A stretch of 64,000 bases of DNA, from positions 29,428 through 93,427 of the forward strand of contig NZ_LFRI01000174.1 of the NCBI RefSeq assembly GCF_001447195.1. The letters run 5' to 3'. The notes beneath the pieces are model-generated. The model was not told the DNA's origin and ran no database searches. It saw only the letters and a program-made list of their open reading frames with translations. Within the stretch, counting starts at the first letter, position 1, and each line of letters opens with the position of its first letter. The translations under genes were made by a program, and so were the position numbers. This DNA is from Aquabacterium parvum (GTDB lineage Bacteria > Pseudomonadota > Gammaproteobacteria > Burkholderiales > Burkholderiaceae_C). This document shows, in pieces, positions 42,965-51,946 of this stretch.

Positions 42965-43786
42965 TCAGCCAGCCGCCGCCCGGCGCGCCAGGGCGATGTA
43001 ATCGGCCACCGGCACCTCTTCGGCACGACGCTGCAGGTCGAAGCCGCCTTCGAGGCCACGCTCGGCCATCCAGGTGCCCAGCGTGTGCCGCAGGATCTTG
43101 CGGCGCTGCGAGAACGCCACGGCCACCATCTTCTCGAGCACCTGCACATCGACCTCTTCAGGCTGGGCCCAGGGCGTCATGCGCACCACGGCCGAGTCCA
43201 CCTTCGGTGGCGGGTCGAACGATTCGGGCGGCACGTCCACCACGCAAGCCATGTCGTAGCGCCACTGCAGCATCACGCTCAGGCGGCTGTAGTCCTTGCA
43301 GCCAGGCTGGGCCACCATGCGGTCCACCACCTCTTTTTGCAGCATGAAGTGCTGGTCGACCACGTGCTCGGCCACCGGCAGCAGGTGAAAGAGGATGGGG
43401 CTGGAGATGTTGTAGGGCAGGTTGCCGATGACGCGCAGCTTTTGCCCGGCCTCGGCCGCCAGGGCGGCGAAGTCGACCTTGAGCACGTCCGACTCAACGA
43501 CCTGGAGTTCCGGGCGCTTGCGCAGGCGGGCGGCCAGGTCGCGGTCGAGCTCGATGACGGTGAGTTTTTCGCTGCGCTCGACCACCGGGTTGGTCAGTGC
43601 ACCCAGGCCGGGGCCGATTTCCACCAGCGCCTCGCCCGGCTTGGGGGCGATGGCGCGCACGATCTCATCGATCACCCCATGGTCGACCAGGAAGTTCTGG
43701 CCGAAGCGTTTGCGCGCGATGTGACCGCCACCGCCCGTCACGGGGCGACGCGTGCCCGAACGCGGCTGGGGGCGATCAGGGCGCAT
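42965..43786 (-). CDS. rsmA: 16S rRNA (adenine-1518/1519-N6) dimethyltransferase
   Basis: A 273-residue KsgA. After a short Arg/Pro-rich tail come [12 protein letters not shown], the SAM motif [16 protein letters not shown] and the catalytic [15 protein letters not shown] (NLPY, targeting adenine); the C-terminal domain [12 protein letters not shown] is typical. It dimethylates two adenines in 16S helix 45. Start overlaps the surA stop by 11 bp, so the two are co-translated. In many relatives pdxA lies between surA and rsmA; here it is absent. Confidence 0.95.
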   Translation of the reverse strand: MRPDRPQPRSGTRRPVTGGGGHIARKRFGQNFLVDHGVIDEIVRAIAPKPGEALVEIGPGLGALTNPVVERSEKLTVIELDRDLAARLRKRPELQVVESDVLKVDFAALAAEAGQKLRVIGNLPYNISSPILFHLLPVAEHVVDQHFMLQKEVVDRMVAQPGCKDYSRLSVMLQWRYDMACVVDVPPESFDPPPKVDSAVVRMTPWAQPEEVDVQVLEKMVAVAFSQRRKILRHTLGTWMAERGLEGGFDLQRRAEEVPVADYIALARRAAAG

Positions 43787-45170
43787 CGCGCATTTCCACG
43801 TAAGCGGCGGCGCGCAGCTCGCGAGCCCAGTCTTCGTAGGTGGCCTCGAAGCGGCGCTCGCGCAACACGCTGCGAGCGGCTTCGCGCCGCTGGGCGTCGC
43901 TGAGCTGCACCTCGCGGCGCTCGAGCAACTGGATCAGGTGCACGCCATAGCGGCTGACCACGGGCTCGGAGATCTGGCCGGGTTGCAGCGCGAGCACGGC
44001 TTTCTCGAACTCGGGCACGAATTGGCCCGGCGAGCTCCAGCCCAGCTCGCCGCCCTTGGCGCCACTGCCGTCTTCGGAATGCTGGCGGGCTTGTTGCGCG
44101 AAGCTGGCCTGGCCCTCCATGATCTGGCGGCGGATGAGCTGCATCTTGTCGATCAGCTCTCGGGTGTTCTGACCCGGGGCGCTGCGCAGCAAGATGTGGC
44201 GGGCGCGCTGCTGGGTGTAGCTGGCCTGGGCGGCGTTCTCGCGCTCGACCAGCTTGATGACGTGAAAGCCCGCGCGCGAGCGGACCAGGGGCGCCACCTG
44301 GCCCACTTTGATGTTGGCCACGGCCTTGACGAAGACCTCGGGCAGGGCGCTGACCTCGCGAAGGCCGAAGGCGCCACCGCTGTCGTGCGTGCTGCGGTCG
44401 TCGGAGAACTGCTTGACCAGCTGCGAGAAGCTCACGCCTGCCGCGGCCTTGCGCTGGATGTCCTCTGCCTTGGCCTGGAGCTTTTGAACCTCCTGCGGAC
44501 TGGCTTGCTCGGGCACTTTGATGAGGATGTGCGCGAGGTTCAGCGCCGATTCGGTTTGCGCAGCCGGGTCGGAGGCCAGGAAGCTGGTGACCTCTTCTTC
44601 GCTGATCTGGATGCGCGGGGTGACCTCGCGCTCGCGGATGCGCTGGATCAGGATCTGCTCGCTCAGGCTGGCGCGGTAGCGCTCGAAGTCCAGGCCGTCG
44701 GTGCGCATGCGCTCGCGCAGCTCGGCCATGGTCATCTGGTTCTGCGCAGCGATGTTCTCGATGGCGGTGTCGAGTTCGGCTTCGCTCACGCCCATGCCCA
44801 GGTTGCGCGCGTGGGACAGCTGCACCTTTTCGTCGATCAGGGCGTCGAGCACCTGGCGACGCAGCTCGTCGGTGGCGGGCAGGCGGGCGTTGGCCGGTGC
44901 GCTCTCGATGACGCGCTGCACCCGCTTGCCGATCTCGGTGTGGGTGATGGGCTCCTGGTTCACCACGGCGACGATGTAGTCGCTGGTGCGCGGCGCCCCG
45001 CTGAGTTGCAGGTCGGTGCTCAGCGAGCGGTCGCCAGGGATGCGCGGCGCCAGGCTGGGGCCATCGGGGCGGCGCAACTGGGCCCAGCCCGGCGTGGCGG
45101 TGCCAACGAGCAGGCTCAGGCAGATCAGCGGCAGCCAGCGGCGTGCGCCCGGGAAATTGCGGTCATTCAT
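43776..45170 (-). CDS. surA: Periplasmic chaperone / peptidyl-prolyl isomerase SurA
   Basis: A 464-residue periplasmic chaperone for outer-membrane proteins. The signal peptide is about residues 1-32 ([20 protein letters not shown]). The SurA N-domain (about 55-200, [16 protein letters not shown] and [15 protein letters not shown]) binds unfolded porins. Two parvulin domains follow: the first (about 205-310, [10 protein letters not shown]) and the second (about 320-420, ARHILLRS and [20 protein letters not shown]), the latter with the GGDLGW-type motif of active isomerases. The start overlaps the lptD stop by 8 bp. Functionally linked to LptD, one of its main clients. Confidence 0.95.
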   Translation of the reverse strand: MNDRNFPGARRWLPLICLSLLVGTATPGWAQLRRPDGPSLAPRIPGDRSLSTDLQLSGAPRTSDYIVAVVNQEPITHTEIGKRVQRVIESAPANARLPATDELRRQVLDALIDEKVQLSHARNLGMGVSEAELDTAIENIAAQNQMTMAELRERMRTDGLDFERYRASLSEQILIQRIREREVTPRIQISEEEVTSFLASDPAAQTESALNLAHILIKVPEQASPQEVQKLQAKAEDIQRKAAAGVSFSQLVKQFSDDRSTHDSGGAFGLREVSALPEVFVKAVANIKVGQVAPLVRSRAGFHVIKLVERENAAQASYTQQRARHILLRSAPGQNTRELIDKMQLIRRQIMEGQASFAQQARQHSEDGSGAKGGELGWSSPGQFVPEFEKAVLALQPGQISEPVVSRYGVHLIQLLERREVQLSDAQRREAARSVLRERRFEATYEDWARELRAAAYVEMRDAP

Positions 45171-47763
45171 CTTGGGAGCTCGTCGGGGTGCTTGGCACGT
45201 TCAGGGGTTGGCCTTCTTCACGCAGCAAGCGGTAGCCAGGGACATTTTGTTGCAGCACGCGCAGCGGGTTGGCGCCCAGCGCCAGCTGCGACAGGCCCAG
45301 CAATTCAAGCTGGAACATGATGCGGGTGTTGGCCTTGCTCTGACCCAGGGCCACGCGCTCGGCGACCACGCGGCCGATCCAGCAGCCGGCGTCGTATTCA
45401 AGGCCGATCAGGGAGTTGATGACGCGCTTGTCGCGCATGCTGTGGGTCACGCGGCCCACGCTGTACCAGGCGCCGCCACAGGCGTTGGTGCCAGCGCGCC
45501 GCGGGTTGACCTGCATGAGGTCGGGCGAGCTGGCCTGGGTCATCATCTGTTGCAGCGGCGGCGTGCGGCCTGCCAGCGGCCATTGCCAGCCCAGCTCGAC
45601 CTGCTCGCTCGCCTCGCGGGTGTAGCGGTAAGTGGCGCTGACGGTGCGCCAGGCGCCGGGCGAGTAGCGCACGCCCACGGTGCCTTGTTCGGTGCGTTTT
45701 TCTTGCGCGCCGTATTGAAGGGTGCTGTCGAGGTTCCAGTTCGGGATCACCGAGGTGGACGCGAGCAGCAGCAAGTCAGACAGCTTCTGGGTGATCGGGC
45801 CTTCGCCTTGCGGGTTGATGCGCTGGTCCGCCAGCAGCACCTTCTGGGCGATGCCAAGGCGCAAGGCCTCGACGCCTGTGGCGCTGTCGATCAGGCGCGA
45901 GGTCACGCCCACCGTCACCTGGTTGGCGTCGGTGATGCGGTCACCACCGGTGAAGCCGTTGTCGTTGAAAACGGCGTACTGGTTGAAGTCGCGCGGGGCG
46001 CTGTCGAACTTTGGCAAGTCGTCCTGGCGCCGGTAGGGCGTGTAGACGTACATCACGCGCGGCTCCAGCGTCTGCACCAGATCTCGGCCGAAGAGTTGCG
46101 TGTCGCGCTCCATCGAAAAGCCGCTGTCCAGGCTGAACGTGGGCACGGCGATCGAGGTGCTGGCGCGCGAGCCACTGGCGGCCAGCGCGTTGTTGCGATC
46201 GAGGTCGTAGCTGATGCCGCGCACCGCCACCGCAGGCAGCACGGAGATGCCCAGCAGGTCGAAGCGGCGCTCCAGGCGGCCGTTGAGGTTCACCCGGTTG
46301 CCAGTGACCTTGGTGATGTCCGTGTGGGCAAAGCGGTTGAATTCGCCTTGCAGGTTGAACACCGTGCCCCCGTCGGAGCTGCTGCGGCTGCGAAAGCCCA
46401 GCTGTGGCTCGCGCCGGTACGGGGCTTCGATGCGGCTGAGTTCCGGGTCGGAGTCGGGGTCGAGGTCGCGCAGCGTCTGCCAGGACTGCACCGCCGCGTA
46501 GAAGTTGGTCTGGCTGTTGCCCAGGCCCCAGGTGCGGTCGTTCAGCGTCGAGTCGAACTTGACGTGGCTGTCGAACAGGCGCGGTGTGGGCGAAGGCAGG
46601 TTGTGCGAGAAGTCCTTCCAGTAGTCGTCGTCCGAGGCCCGCAGCCACTTGATGTCGTACTGGTTCTGCGCCAGCGTGCTGCCGGTGCGGAACCGACCCT
46701 TGTGCGTGAAGTCGACCAGGCTGCGGCCGTCGCCGGTGAGGCGGTCGTTCGGCAGGCCATACAGGTGCACCTTGCCGGTGTCGGTGGTCGTCAGGTAGCG
46801 GTATTCGAGGTCGAGCCCGACGCCGCGCCGGGCCGACAGGGTGGGCGCGATGGTGGCGTCCTGCTCGGGGGCGATGTTCCAGTAGTAGGGCGTCGAGAAC
46901 TCGAAGCCACTGTTGCTGTCGAAGTAGAACGACGGTGGCAACAAGCCGGACTTGCGCTGGTTGTCCAGCGGGAAGGTCAGCGTGGGCGCGGCCAGGATGG
47001 GCACGTCCATGAAGCGGATGACGGCGTTCTTCGCGGTGCCTTCGCTGGCGGCAAAGTCGAGGTAGACCTCGCTGGTGCGCAGCTCCCAGTCGGGCTTGCC
47101 CGGGCTGCCATCGGGCATGTCTTCGGGGCGGCAGCTGGAGTAACTCGTCTGGTGGGCGCGCAGGCGGTCTTCACCCAGGAACTCGACCAGCAGGGCATCC
47201 CCGCCAGCTTGCGTGCGTGCGAACCAGAACTCGGGGCGCACGAAGTTGCCCTCGAGCGTGTCCAGGCGCAACGTCAGTTCGGGACCGGTGAACAGGTTGC
47301 CCTTGCTGACGATGCGCACCTTGCCCTGAGCCTTGGCGGTGTTGTCGGCCTGGGTGTGGGTGATCTCGTCGGCGCGCATGGCGAGGTCGCCCTGGCGCAG
47401 CCGAACCGAGCCGGTTGCCCGCGTGAGGATGCTGGCTTCGCCACCCAGCTGGTCCGCTTCGAAGAACAGGGGCTCCTTGGCGTCGCGCCGCTGCAGCCGT
47501 GGTGACGGCAGGGAAAAGCTCATGCGCGAGGCCGGGTCGGCGCTCGGGACGGCGTTGGGTGCCTGCGGCAGCTGGCTGGCTGGCGACGAGGTGATGGGTG
47601 CGGGCTCGGACACTTGAGCCTGCGAGGGCGCATGCAGCGGACCCGCCAGGCAGGCTGCAGCCAGCGCCACGGGGCGCCAGATGGGCGTCGTGGCCGCGGT
47701 GCGGCGTCGAATCGGGCGGTGCTGGGGCGTGGGGCGTCGGTTCAAGGAGGTGCTCACGATCAC
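45163..47763 (-). CDS. lptD: LPS-assembly outer membrane protein LptD
   Basis: An 866-residue outer-membrane beta barrel that inserts lipopolysaccharide with LptE. A signal peptide with basic start and hydrophobic core (about 30-50, PVALAAACLAGPLHAPSQAQ) is followed by the OstA-like jelly roll (about 90-230, FFEADQLGGEA, RADEITHTQADNTAKAQG) and the barrel (about 310-860). Cys residues at CRPEDM, and at NACGGAWYSVGRV and YDAGCWIGRV are placed for the essential disulfides. It is the first gene of lptD-surA-rsmA and is divergent from the sugar kinase gene with a 92-bp gap. Confidence 0.95.
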   Translation of the reverse strand: MIVSTSLNRRPTPQHRPIRRRTAATTPIWRPVALAAACLAGPLHAPSQAQVSEPAPITSSPASQLPQAPNAVPSADPASRMSFSLPSPRLQRRDAKEPLFFEADQLGGEASILTRATGSVRLRQGDLAMRADEITHTQADNTAKAQGKVRIVSKGNLFTGPELTLRLDTLEGNFVRPEFWFARTQAGGDALLVEFLGEDRLRAHQTSYSSCRPEDMPDGSPGKPDWELRTSEVYLDFAASEGTAKNAVIRFMDVPILAAPTLTFPLDNQRKSGLLPPSFYFDSNSGFEFSTPYYWNIAPEQDATIAPTLSARRGVGLDLEYRYLTTTDTGKVHLYGLPNDRLTGDGRSLVDFTHKGRFRTGSTLAQNQYDIKWLRASDDDYWKDFSHNLPSPTPRLFDSHVKFDSTLNDRTWGLGNSQTNFYAAVQSWQTLRDLDPDSDPELSRIEAPYRREPQLGFRSRSSSDGGTVFNLQGEFNRFAHTDITKVTGNRVNLNGRLERRFDLLGISVLPAVAVRGISYDLDRNNALAASGSRASTSIAVPTFSLDSGFSMERDTQLFGRDLVQTLEPRVMYVYTPYRRQDDLPKFDSAPRDFNQYAVFNDNGFTGGDRITDANQVTVGVTSRLIDSATGVEALRLGIAQKVLLADQRINPQGEGPITQKLSDLLLLASTSVIPNWNLDSTLQYGAQEKRTEQGTVGVRYSPGAWRTVSATYRYTREASEQVELGWQWPLAGRTPPLQQMMTQASSPDLMQVNPRRAGTNACGGAWYSVGRVTHSMRDKRVINSLIGLEYDAGCWIGRVVAERVALGQSKANTRIMFQLELLGLSQLALGANPLRVLQQNVPGYRLLREEGQPLNVPSTPTSSQDE

Positions 47764-47855
47764 GGGGCGCGTCGCAGTGGGGCTGCGGCAGCGGCTTCCT
47801 GATGGGTGAGCCGGCCTTGCCTAGAATCGCCGCATTATTTCACGAGCCAAGCAGC

Positions 47856-48932
47856 ATGAGCCAAGTCGCCGCCGCCCCCATTTCCTGGACCGATCCTGCC
47901 CGCCAGCAGGCCTTTGACGCTTGGCTGCGGTCTCGCCCGGCCAGCCTCGGCCTGCGCGTGGACAGCCTGCGTTCGGCCAGCGCTGATGCGAGTTTTCGCC
48001 GTTACTTCCGCGTCGATGCGGCAGATGGCACGCTCATCATCATGGACGCGCCGCCCAGCCACGAGGACTGCCGTCCTTTCGTGGCGGTCGACCGCCTGCT
48101 GGCCTCGGGCGACGTGAACGTGCCCCGCATCCTGGAGTGGGACGAGGCGCAGGGTTTCATGCTGCTGTCCGACCTGGGGGCCCACACCCTGTTGTCCACC
48201 CTCGACGCCCAGCAGCCGCAAGATGCCGGCAACCGCGCCCGCTACAACGCCGCACTGGACGAGCTGGTGCGCCTGCAGGCCGTGTCGGCGCAAGGCCTGC
48301 CCGCTTACGACGACGCCTTGCTGCAGCGCGAGCTCGACCTGTTCCCTGATTGGTACTTCACCCAGCTGCGTGGGCAGGTGCTCGACGACAAGGCCCGCGA
48401 GGTGCTGGCCCGGGCCTTCGGTTTGATCAAGGAGCAGGTGCTGGCCCAGCCGGTGGTGTTGGTGCACCGCGACTACCACTCCCGTAACCTGATGGCCAAT
48501 CCGGCCGACCCGCAGGCCCGCCCGGGCGTCATCGACTTCCAGGACGCCGTGCGTGGCCCCGTCACCTACGACCTGGTCTCGCTGCTGCGCGACGCCTACG
48601 TGATGTGGGACGAGGACGTGCAACTCGATCACGCCGTGCGCTACTGGGAAAAGGCGCGCAAGGCCGGTCTGCCCGTGCCCGATGATTTCGGGGATTTCTG
48701 GCGCGACTTCGAGTGGATGGGTCTGCAGCGCCACATCAAGGTGCTGGGCATCTTCGCGCGGCTGGCCATTCGGGACGGCAAGCAGCAGTACCTGGCCGAC
48801 ATCCCCCGCGTGTGGACCTATGCCCACCGCGTGGCCTCGCGTTACCAAGGCCTGGGCCCGCTGGCGCACCTGCTCGAGCGGGCCGAGGCCGACCATGGCG
48901 GCTTGCGCACCGAGGTGGGCTTCACCTTCTGA
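47856..48932 (+). CDS. amgK: Aminoglycoside-phosphotransferase-fold kinase, likely AmgK (MurNAc/GlcNAc anomeric kinase)
   Basis: A 358-residue APH-fold kinase. The catalytic loop VLVHRDYHSRNLM and the metal site VIDFQDAVRGPVTYDLVSLL match the AmgK type. In Pseudomonas AmgK phosphorylates recycled MurNAc at C1 and MurU then makes UDP-MurNAc; amgK there also neighbours lptD and surA, as here. MurU is not next to it in this window. The ATG at 47856 is chosen; upstream open frame is antisense to lptD. The 92-bp shared intergenic region must hold both promoters. Confidence 0.82.
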   Translation: MSQVAAAPISWTDPARQQAFDAWLRSRPASLGLRVDSLRSASADASFRRYFRVDAADGTLIIMDAPPSHEDCRPFVAVDRLLASGDVNVPRILEWDEAQGFMLLSDLGAHTLLSTLDAQQPQDAGNRARYNAALDELVRLQAVSAQGLPAYDDALLQRELDLFPDWYFTQLRGQVLDDKAREVLARAFGLIKEQVLAQPVVLVHRDYHSRNLMANPADPQARPGVIDFQDAVRGPVTYDLVSLLRDAYVMWDEDVQLDHAVRYWEKARKAGLPVPDDFGDFWRDFEWMGLQRHIKVLGIFARLAIRDGKQQYLADIPRVWTYAHRVASRYQGLGPLAHLLERAEADHGGLRTEVGFTF

Positions 48933-49091
48933 TCCCCCCGCCTGCGGCCCGGGCGACACGCCGAAACAGGTGGATCGGCGGCCGAATGGCCCTGATTCCG
49001 CCGTTTTCCAGCTCCGGGACGGCGAAATGAGGGGCCGTTGGCCGCATTTGTTTGCGCAAAAAAGCAGCAATGGGCGGATAATTCGACCCCG

Positions 49092-50672
49092 ATGAACGAA
49101 CAAACCTCCCAGCCGGCCACCCTGGCCGCGCCCGAAGCCGCCACCGCTGCGCCCGTCACCTCCGAGACCGCTAACCCGGCGTCCGCGCCCGTGACCTCCG
49201 AGTCCGCGTCCGCCGACCAGGCGCCGCCTGCCCGCTTCGACACGCTGCCGCTGGACAAGAAGATCCTCAGCGCCATCAAGTACCCCACGATGACGCCGAT
49301 CCAGGCCAAGGCCATCCCGCTGGTGCTGGCCGGGCGCGACGTCATGGGTGCCGCCCAGACGGGCACGGGCAAAACCGCTGCTTTCTCCATCCCGCTGCTT
49401 CAGAAGATGATGAAGCACGAGAACGCCAGCATGTCGCCGGCGCGCCACCCGGTGCGCGCCATCGTGCTGGCGCCCACGCGCGAGCTGGCCATCCAGGTGG
49501 CCGACAACGTCAAGACCTACGCCGGCAAGTGCAACCTGCGCTCGGCCGTGGTGTTCGGCGGCATGAACATGAAAGAGCAGACGGTCGAGCTCAAAGCCGG
49601 TGTCGAGGTGCTGATCGCCACCCCGGGCCGCCTGATCGACCACATCGAGGCCAAGAACTGCAACCTCTCGCAGGTGGAGTACGTGGTCCTCGACGAAGCC
49701 GACCGCATGCTCGACATCGGCTTCCTGCCCGACCTGCAGCGCATCCTGAGCTACCTGCCCAAGACGCGCCAGACCCTGCTGTTCTCTGCCACCTTCTCGC
49801 CCGAGATCAAGAAGCTGGCGCAGAGCTACTTGCAAGACCCGGTGCTGGTCGAAGTGGCCCGTCCCAACCAGACGGCCACCAACGTCGAGCAGCGTTTCTA
49901 CAAGGTCGACGACGACGACAAGCGCCACGTGATCCGCCAGATCCTGCGCGACCGCGGCATCACCCAGTCCATCGTTTTCGTCAACTCCAAGCTGGGCTGC
50001 GCCCGCCTGGCGCGCACCTTCGAGCGCGATGGCTTGCGCACGGCGGCCCTGCACGGCGACAAGTCGCAAGACGAGCGCATCAAGTCGCTGGACGCCTTCA
50101 AGCGCGGTGACGTGGACCTGCTCGTGGCCACCGACGTGGCCGCACGCGGCATCGACATCGCGGCCCTGCCGGCGGTGTTCAACTACGACATCCCCTTCAA
50201 CGCCGAAGACTACGTGCACCGCATCGGCCGCACGGGTCGCGCTGGTGCTTCCGGTCTGGCGGTGTCGCTGGTCACGGGCGCCGATGCCCGCTTGATGGCC
50301 GACATCGAAAAGCTCATCAAGAAGAAGCCCGACGTCGAGCCCTTCGAGCTCGAGAACCGCCGTGACCGCGAGCGCCCGAGCTATCGCCGCCGCGAAGAGT
50401 CGGACGACCGCCCTGACGTGGGCGCCACCAGCGCTGCGCCTTCGCGCGCCAGCGCTTCGCCGCGTGCCTCGGCACCGCGCCGCAACGAGTCCCGCGACCC
50501 CTTCTTCGACAAGCCCTACGAGGCCTCGGCCAGCGCCGAGCTGGCCTCTTGGGACAAGAAGGACGCCGCCCCCGCCGCATCGTCGGGTGGTGGCCTGTCT
50601 CGCTTCATCAAGCCCAAGCGCAAGGTCGCGACCCTGCTGGGTGGCTCGGGCACGGGCTCGGCTCGCCGCTGA
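49092..50672 (+). CDS. rhlE: DEAD-box RNA helicase, RhlE type
   Basis: A 526-residue ATP-dependent RNA helicase. A Thr/Ala/Ser-rich tail of about 50 residues precedes FDTLPLDKKILSAI. Motifs in order: Q (YPTMTPIQAKAIP), I (AAQTGTGKTAAFS), Ia (APTRELAIQ), Ib (TPGRLID), II (LDEADRML), III (FSATFSPE), IV (SIVFVNSK), V (TDVAARGIDI) and VI (YVHRIGRTGRAG). The C-terminal 110 residues are basic with Arg/Ser/Ala-rich repeats and would bind RNA. It probably acts in ribosome assembly or mRNA turnover. The start at 49092 has no obvious SD; the frame is open 18 codons further up. Confidence 0.93.
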   Translation: MNEQTSQPATLAAPEAATAAPVTSETANPASAPVTSESASADQAPPARFDTLPLDKKILSAIKYPTMTPIQAKAIPLVLAGRDVMGAAQTGTGKTAAFSIPLLQKMMKHENASMSPARHPVRAIVLAPTRELAIQVADNVKTYAGKCNLRSAVVFGGMNMKEQTVELKAGVEVLIATPGRLIDHIEAKNCNLSQVEYVVLDEADRMLDIGFLPDLQRILSYLPKTRQTLLFSATFSPEIKKLAQSYLQDPVLVEVARPNQTATNVEQRFYKVDDDDKRHVIRQILRDRGITQSIVFVNSKLGCARLARTFERDGLRTAALHGDKSQDERIKSLDAFKRGDVDLLVATDVAARGIDIAALPAVFNYDIPFNAEDYVHRIGRTGRAGASGLAVSLVTGADARLMADIEKLIKKKPDVEPFELENRRDRERPSYRRREESDDRPDVGATSAAPSRASASPRASAPRRNESRDPFFDKPYEASASAELASWDKKDAAPAASSGGGLSRFIKPKRKVATLLGGSGTGSARR

Positions 50673-50676
50673 TGTT

Positions 50677-50693
50677 TGGGCGGTCTTCGCCCA
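50677..50693. terminator. Small hairpin between convergent rhlE and AraC genes
   Basis: TGGGCG and CGCCCA form a 6-bp stem around GTCTT just past the rhlE stop. There is no T tract on either strand, so it is a weak candidate for a transcript end. Confidence 0.25.
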
Positions 50694-50761
50694 CTCCGCG
50701 ATGACCCAGGCCCTAGCGCCAAGACCCAGCAGGCAGGTGCCTTGGGCAGGCGACGCAGGAC

Positions 50762-51736
50762 TCAGGCTGCTTCCTGCCGGGGTGACATCACGGTGCTGCC
50801 GTGCGCAACCCCTTCGCTGATCCGTTGGGCACGCCAGGCCGAAGGTGACAAGCCGTGTTCGCGCTTGAAGGCCTGGCTGAACGCCGCCTCCGAGGCGTAA
50901 CCCACCTGCTCGGCGATCTTGCCCACCGACAGCGCAGAGGTGCTCAGCTGCCTAGCGGCCAGGCGCATGCGGTGGCGCGTGAGGTAGGTCAGAGGGGGCT
51001 CGCCCAGCGTCTGCGTGAATCGGTCGGCGAAGGCCGAGCGCGACAAGCAGGCCTCCTTGGCCAGCTCGGGCACCGTCCAGTTGCGCTGCGGCTCGCGGTG
51101 GATGAGCGCCAGCGCCGTTGACAGGGCCCGGTCCTTGAGCGCCGACAACCAGTTGCCGGAGCCTTCCGGCACCGACTCGACGTGGTCGCGAATGCACTGC
51201 ATGAACAGGATGTCGCCCATGCGGTTGAGGATGGCTTGCTGGGCCGGGCGCTGATGCGCCACTTCCAGTGCCAGGAACTGCAGGCCCACGGCCAGCCAGG
51301 GCGGTGGCGCCTCGCCCAACCCGCGCACGTGCAGCACCGGCGGCAAGGCCTTGACCAGCGGCGCGGCCATGTTGACGTCAAAGCGTGCGTGCGTGCTGAT
51401 GAGGTGACACGACTGAGGCGTGTCCTGGCCACCCAGGCGCGAGTCGGCCAGGTCCCGGGCCATGAGCGGCAGCAGGTCGCGTGGGGCGGCCGACGTGTTC
51501 GGGCGGTCCTGGATGGTGTGGGGCACACCGCCAGGCAGCACGACGAGGTCGCCGGTTTCCAGCAGCAAGGGCTCGGCCCCGTCGCGGATCAGCCAGGCCT
51601 GGCCTCGGGTGATGACGTGCGCACAGCCCAGGCCATCGACGGCGAGGTGCCAGGACCAGGGGGGCGCATTGACGGACGAGGCAAACACGACACCATCGAA
51701 GTGCATGTCGTCCAGGATCAGGCTGAGGGTGTCCAT
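50762..51736 (-). CDS. AraC family transcriptional regulator, divergent from alkB
   Basis: A 324-residue regulator. The N-terminal cupin-like sensor spans about residues 10-175 (LLETGDLVVLPGGVPHTI); the C-terminal pair of helix-turn-helix motifs spans about 215-310 (LAKEACLSRSAFADRFTQTL and VGKIAEQVGYASEAAFSQAF). Its place divergent from alkB suggests that it controls the alkane hydroxylase, perhaps in response to alkanes or fatty acids. The first helix-turn-helix belongs to the cupin-6 AraC group often named for reactive aldehyde or antibiotic genes. I chose the Met at 51736; a Met 15 codons earlier is possible. Confidence 0.88.
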   Translation of the reverse strand: MDTLSLILDDMHFDGVVFASSVNAPPWSWHLAVDGLGCAHVITRGQAWLIRDGAEPLLLETGDLVVLPGGVPHTIQDRPNTSAAPRDLLPLMARDLADSRLGGQDTPQSCHLISTHARFDVNMAAPLVKALPPVLHVRGLGEAPPPWLAVGLQFLALEVAHQRPAQQAILNRMGDILFMQCIRDHVESVPEGSGNWLSALKDRALSTALALIHREPQRNWTVPELAKEACLSRSAFADRFTQTLGEPPLTYLTRHRMRLAARQLSTSALSVGKIAEQVGYASEAAFSQAFKREHGLSPSAWRAQRISEGVAHGSTVMSPRQEAA

Positions 51737-51828
51737 GTTGCCCAGAGCTTGCCACGGAAGTCGAGCTGCTGATCGCGGCAAAAGTCCGGATATCCATTGC
51801 GAAAAGCCAAGCTTGAATCGGGCTTGTT

Positions 51829-51843
51829 CTACCTCGGGTAGAC
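51829..51843. promoter_or_regulatory. Perfect palindrome between AraC gene and alkB
   Basis: TCTACC-TCG-GGTAGA is a perfect 6-3-6 inverted repeat in the middle of the 210-bp divergent region. It could be an operator for the AraC protein or for another dimeric regulator. AraC proteins more often bind direct repeats, so the binder is uncertain. Confidence 0.35.
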
Positions 51844-51946
51844 CCTGATCGATGGCCGGCGGATCGCGATGGTGCAGCGGTCGATCCGGGCTTCCCGTCT
51901 TTGCGCCAAATCAAGACACTGGCGTCATCCCCAAGGAGTTTTCGAG

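Noticed and set aside
44986..47505. Long plus-strand frame opposite surA and lptD
   Set aside because: Antisense shadow of two well-recognised genes; low-complexity Val/Ala/Gln composition.
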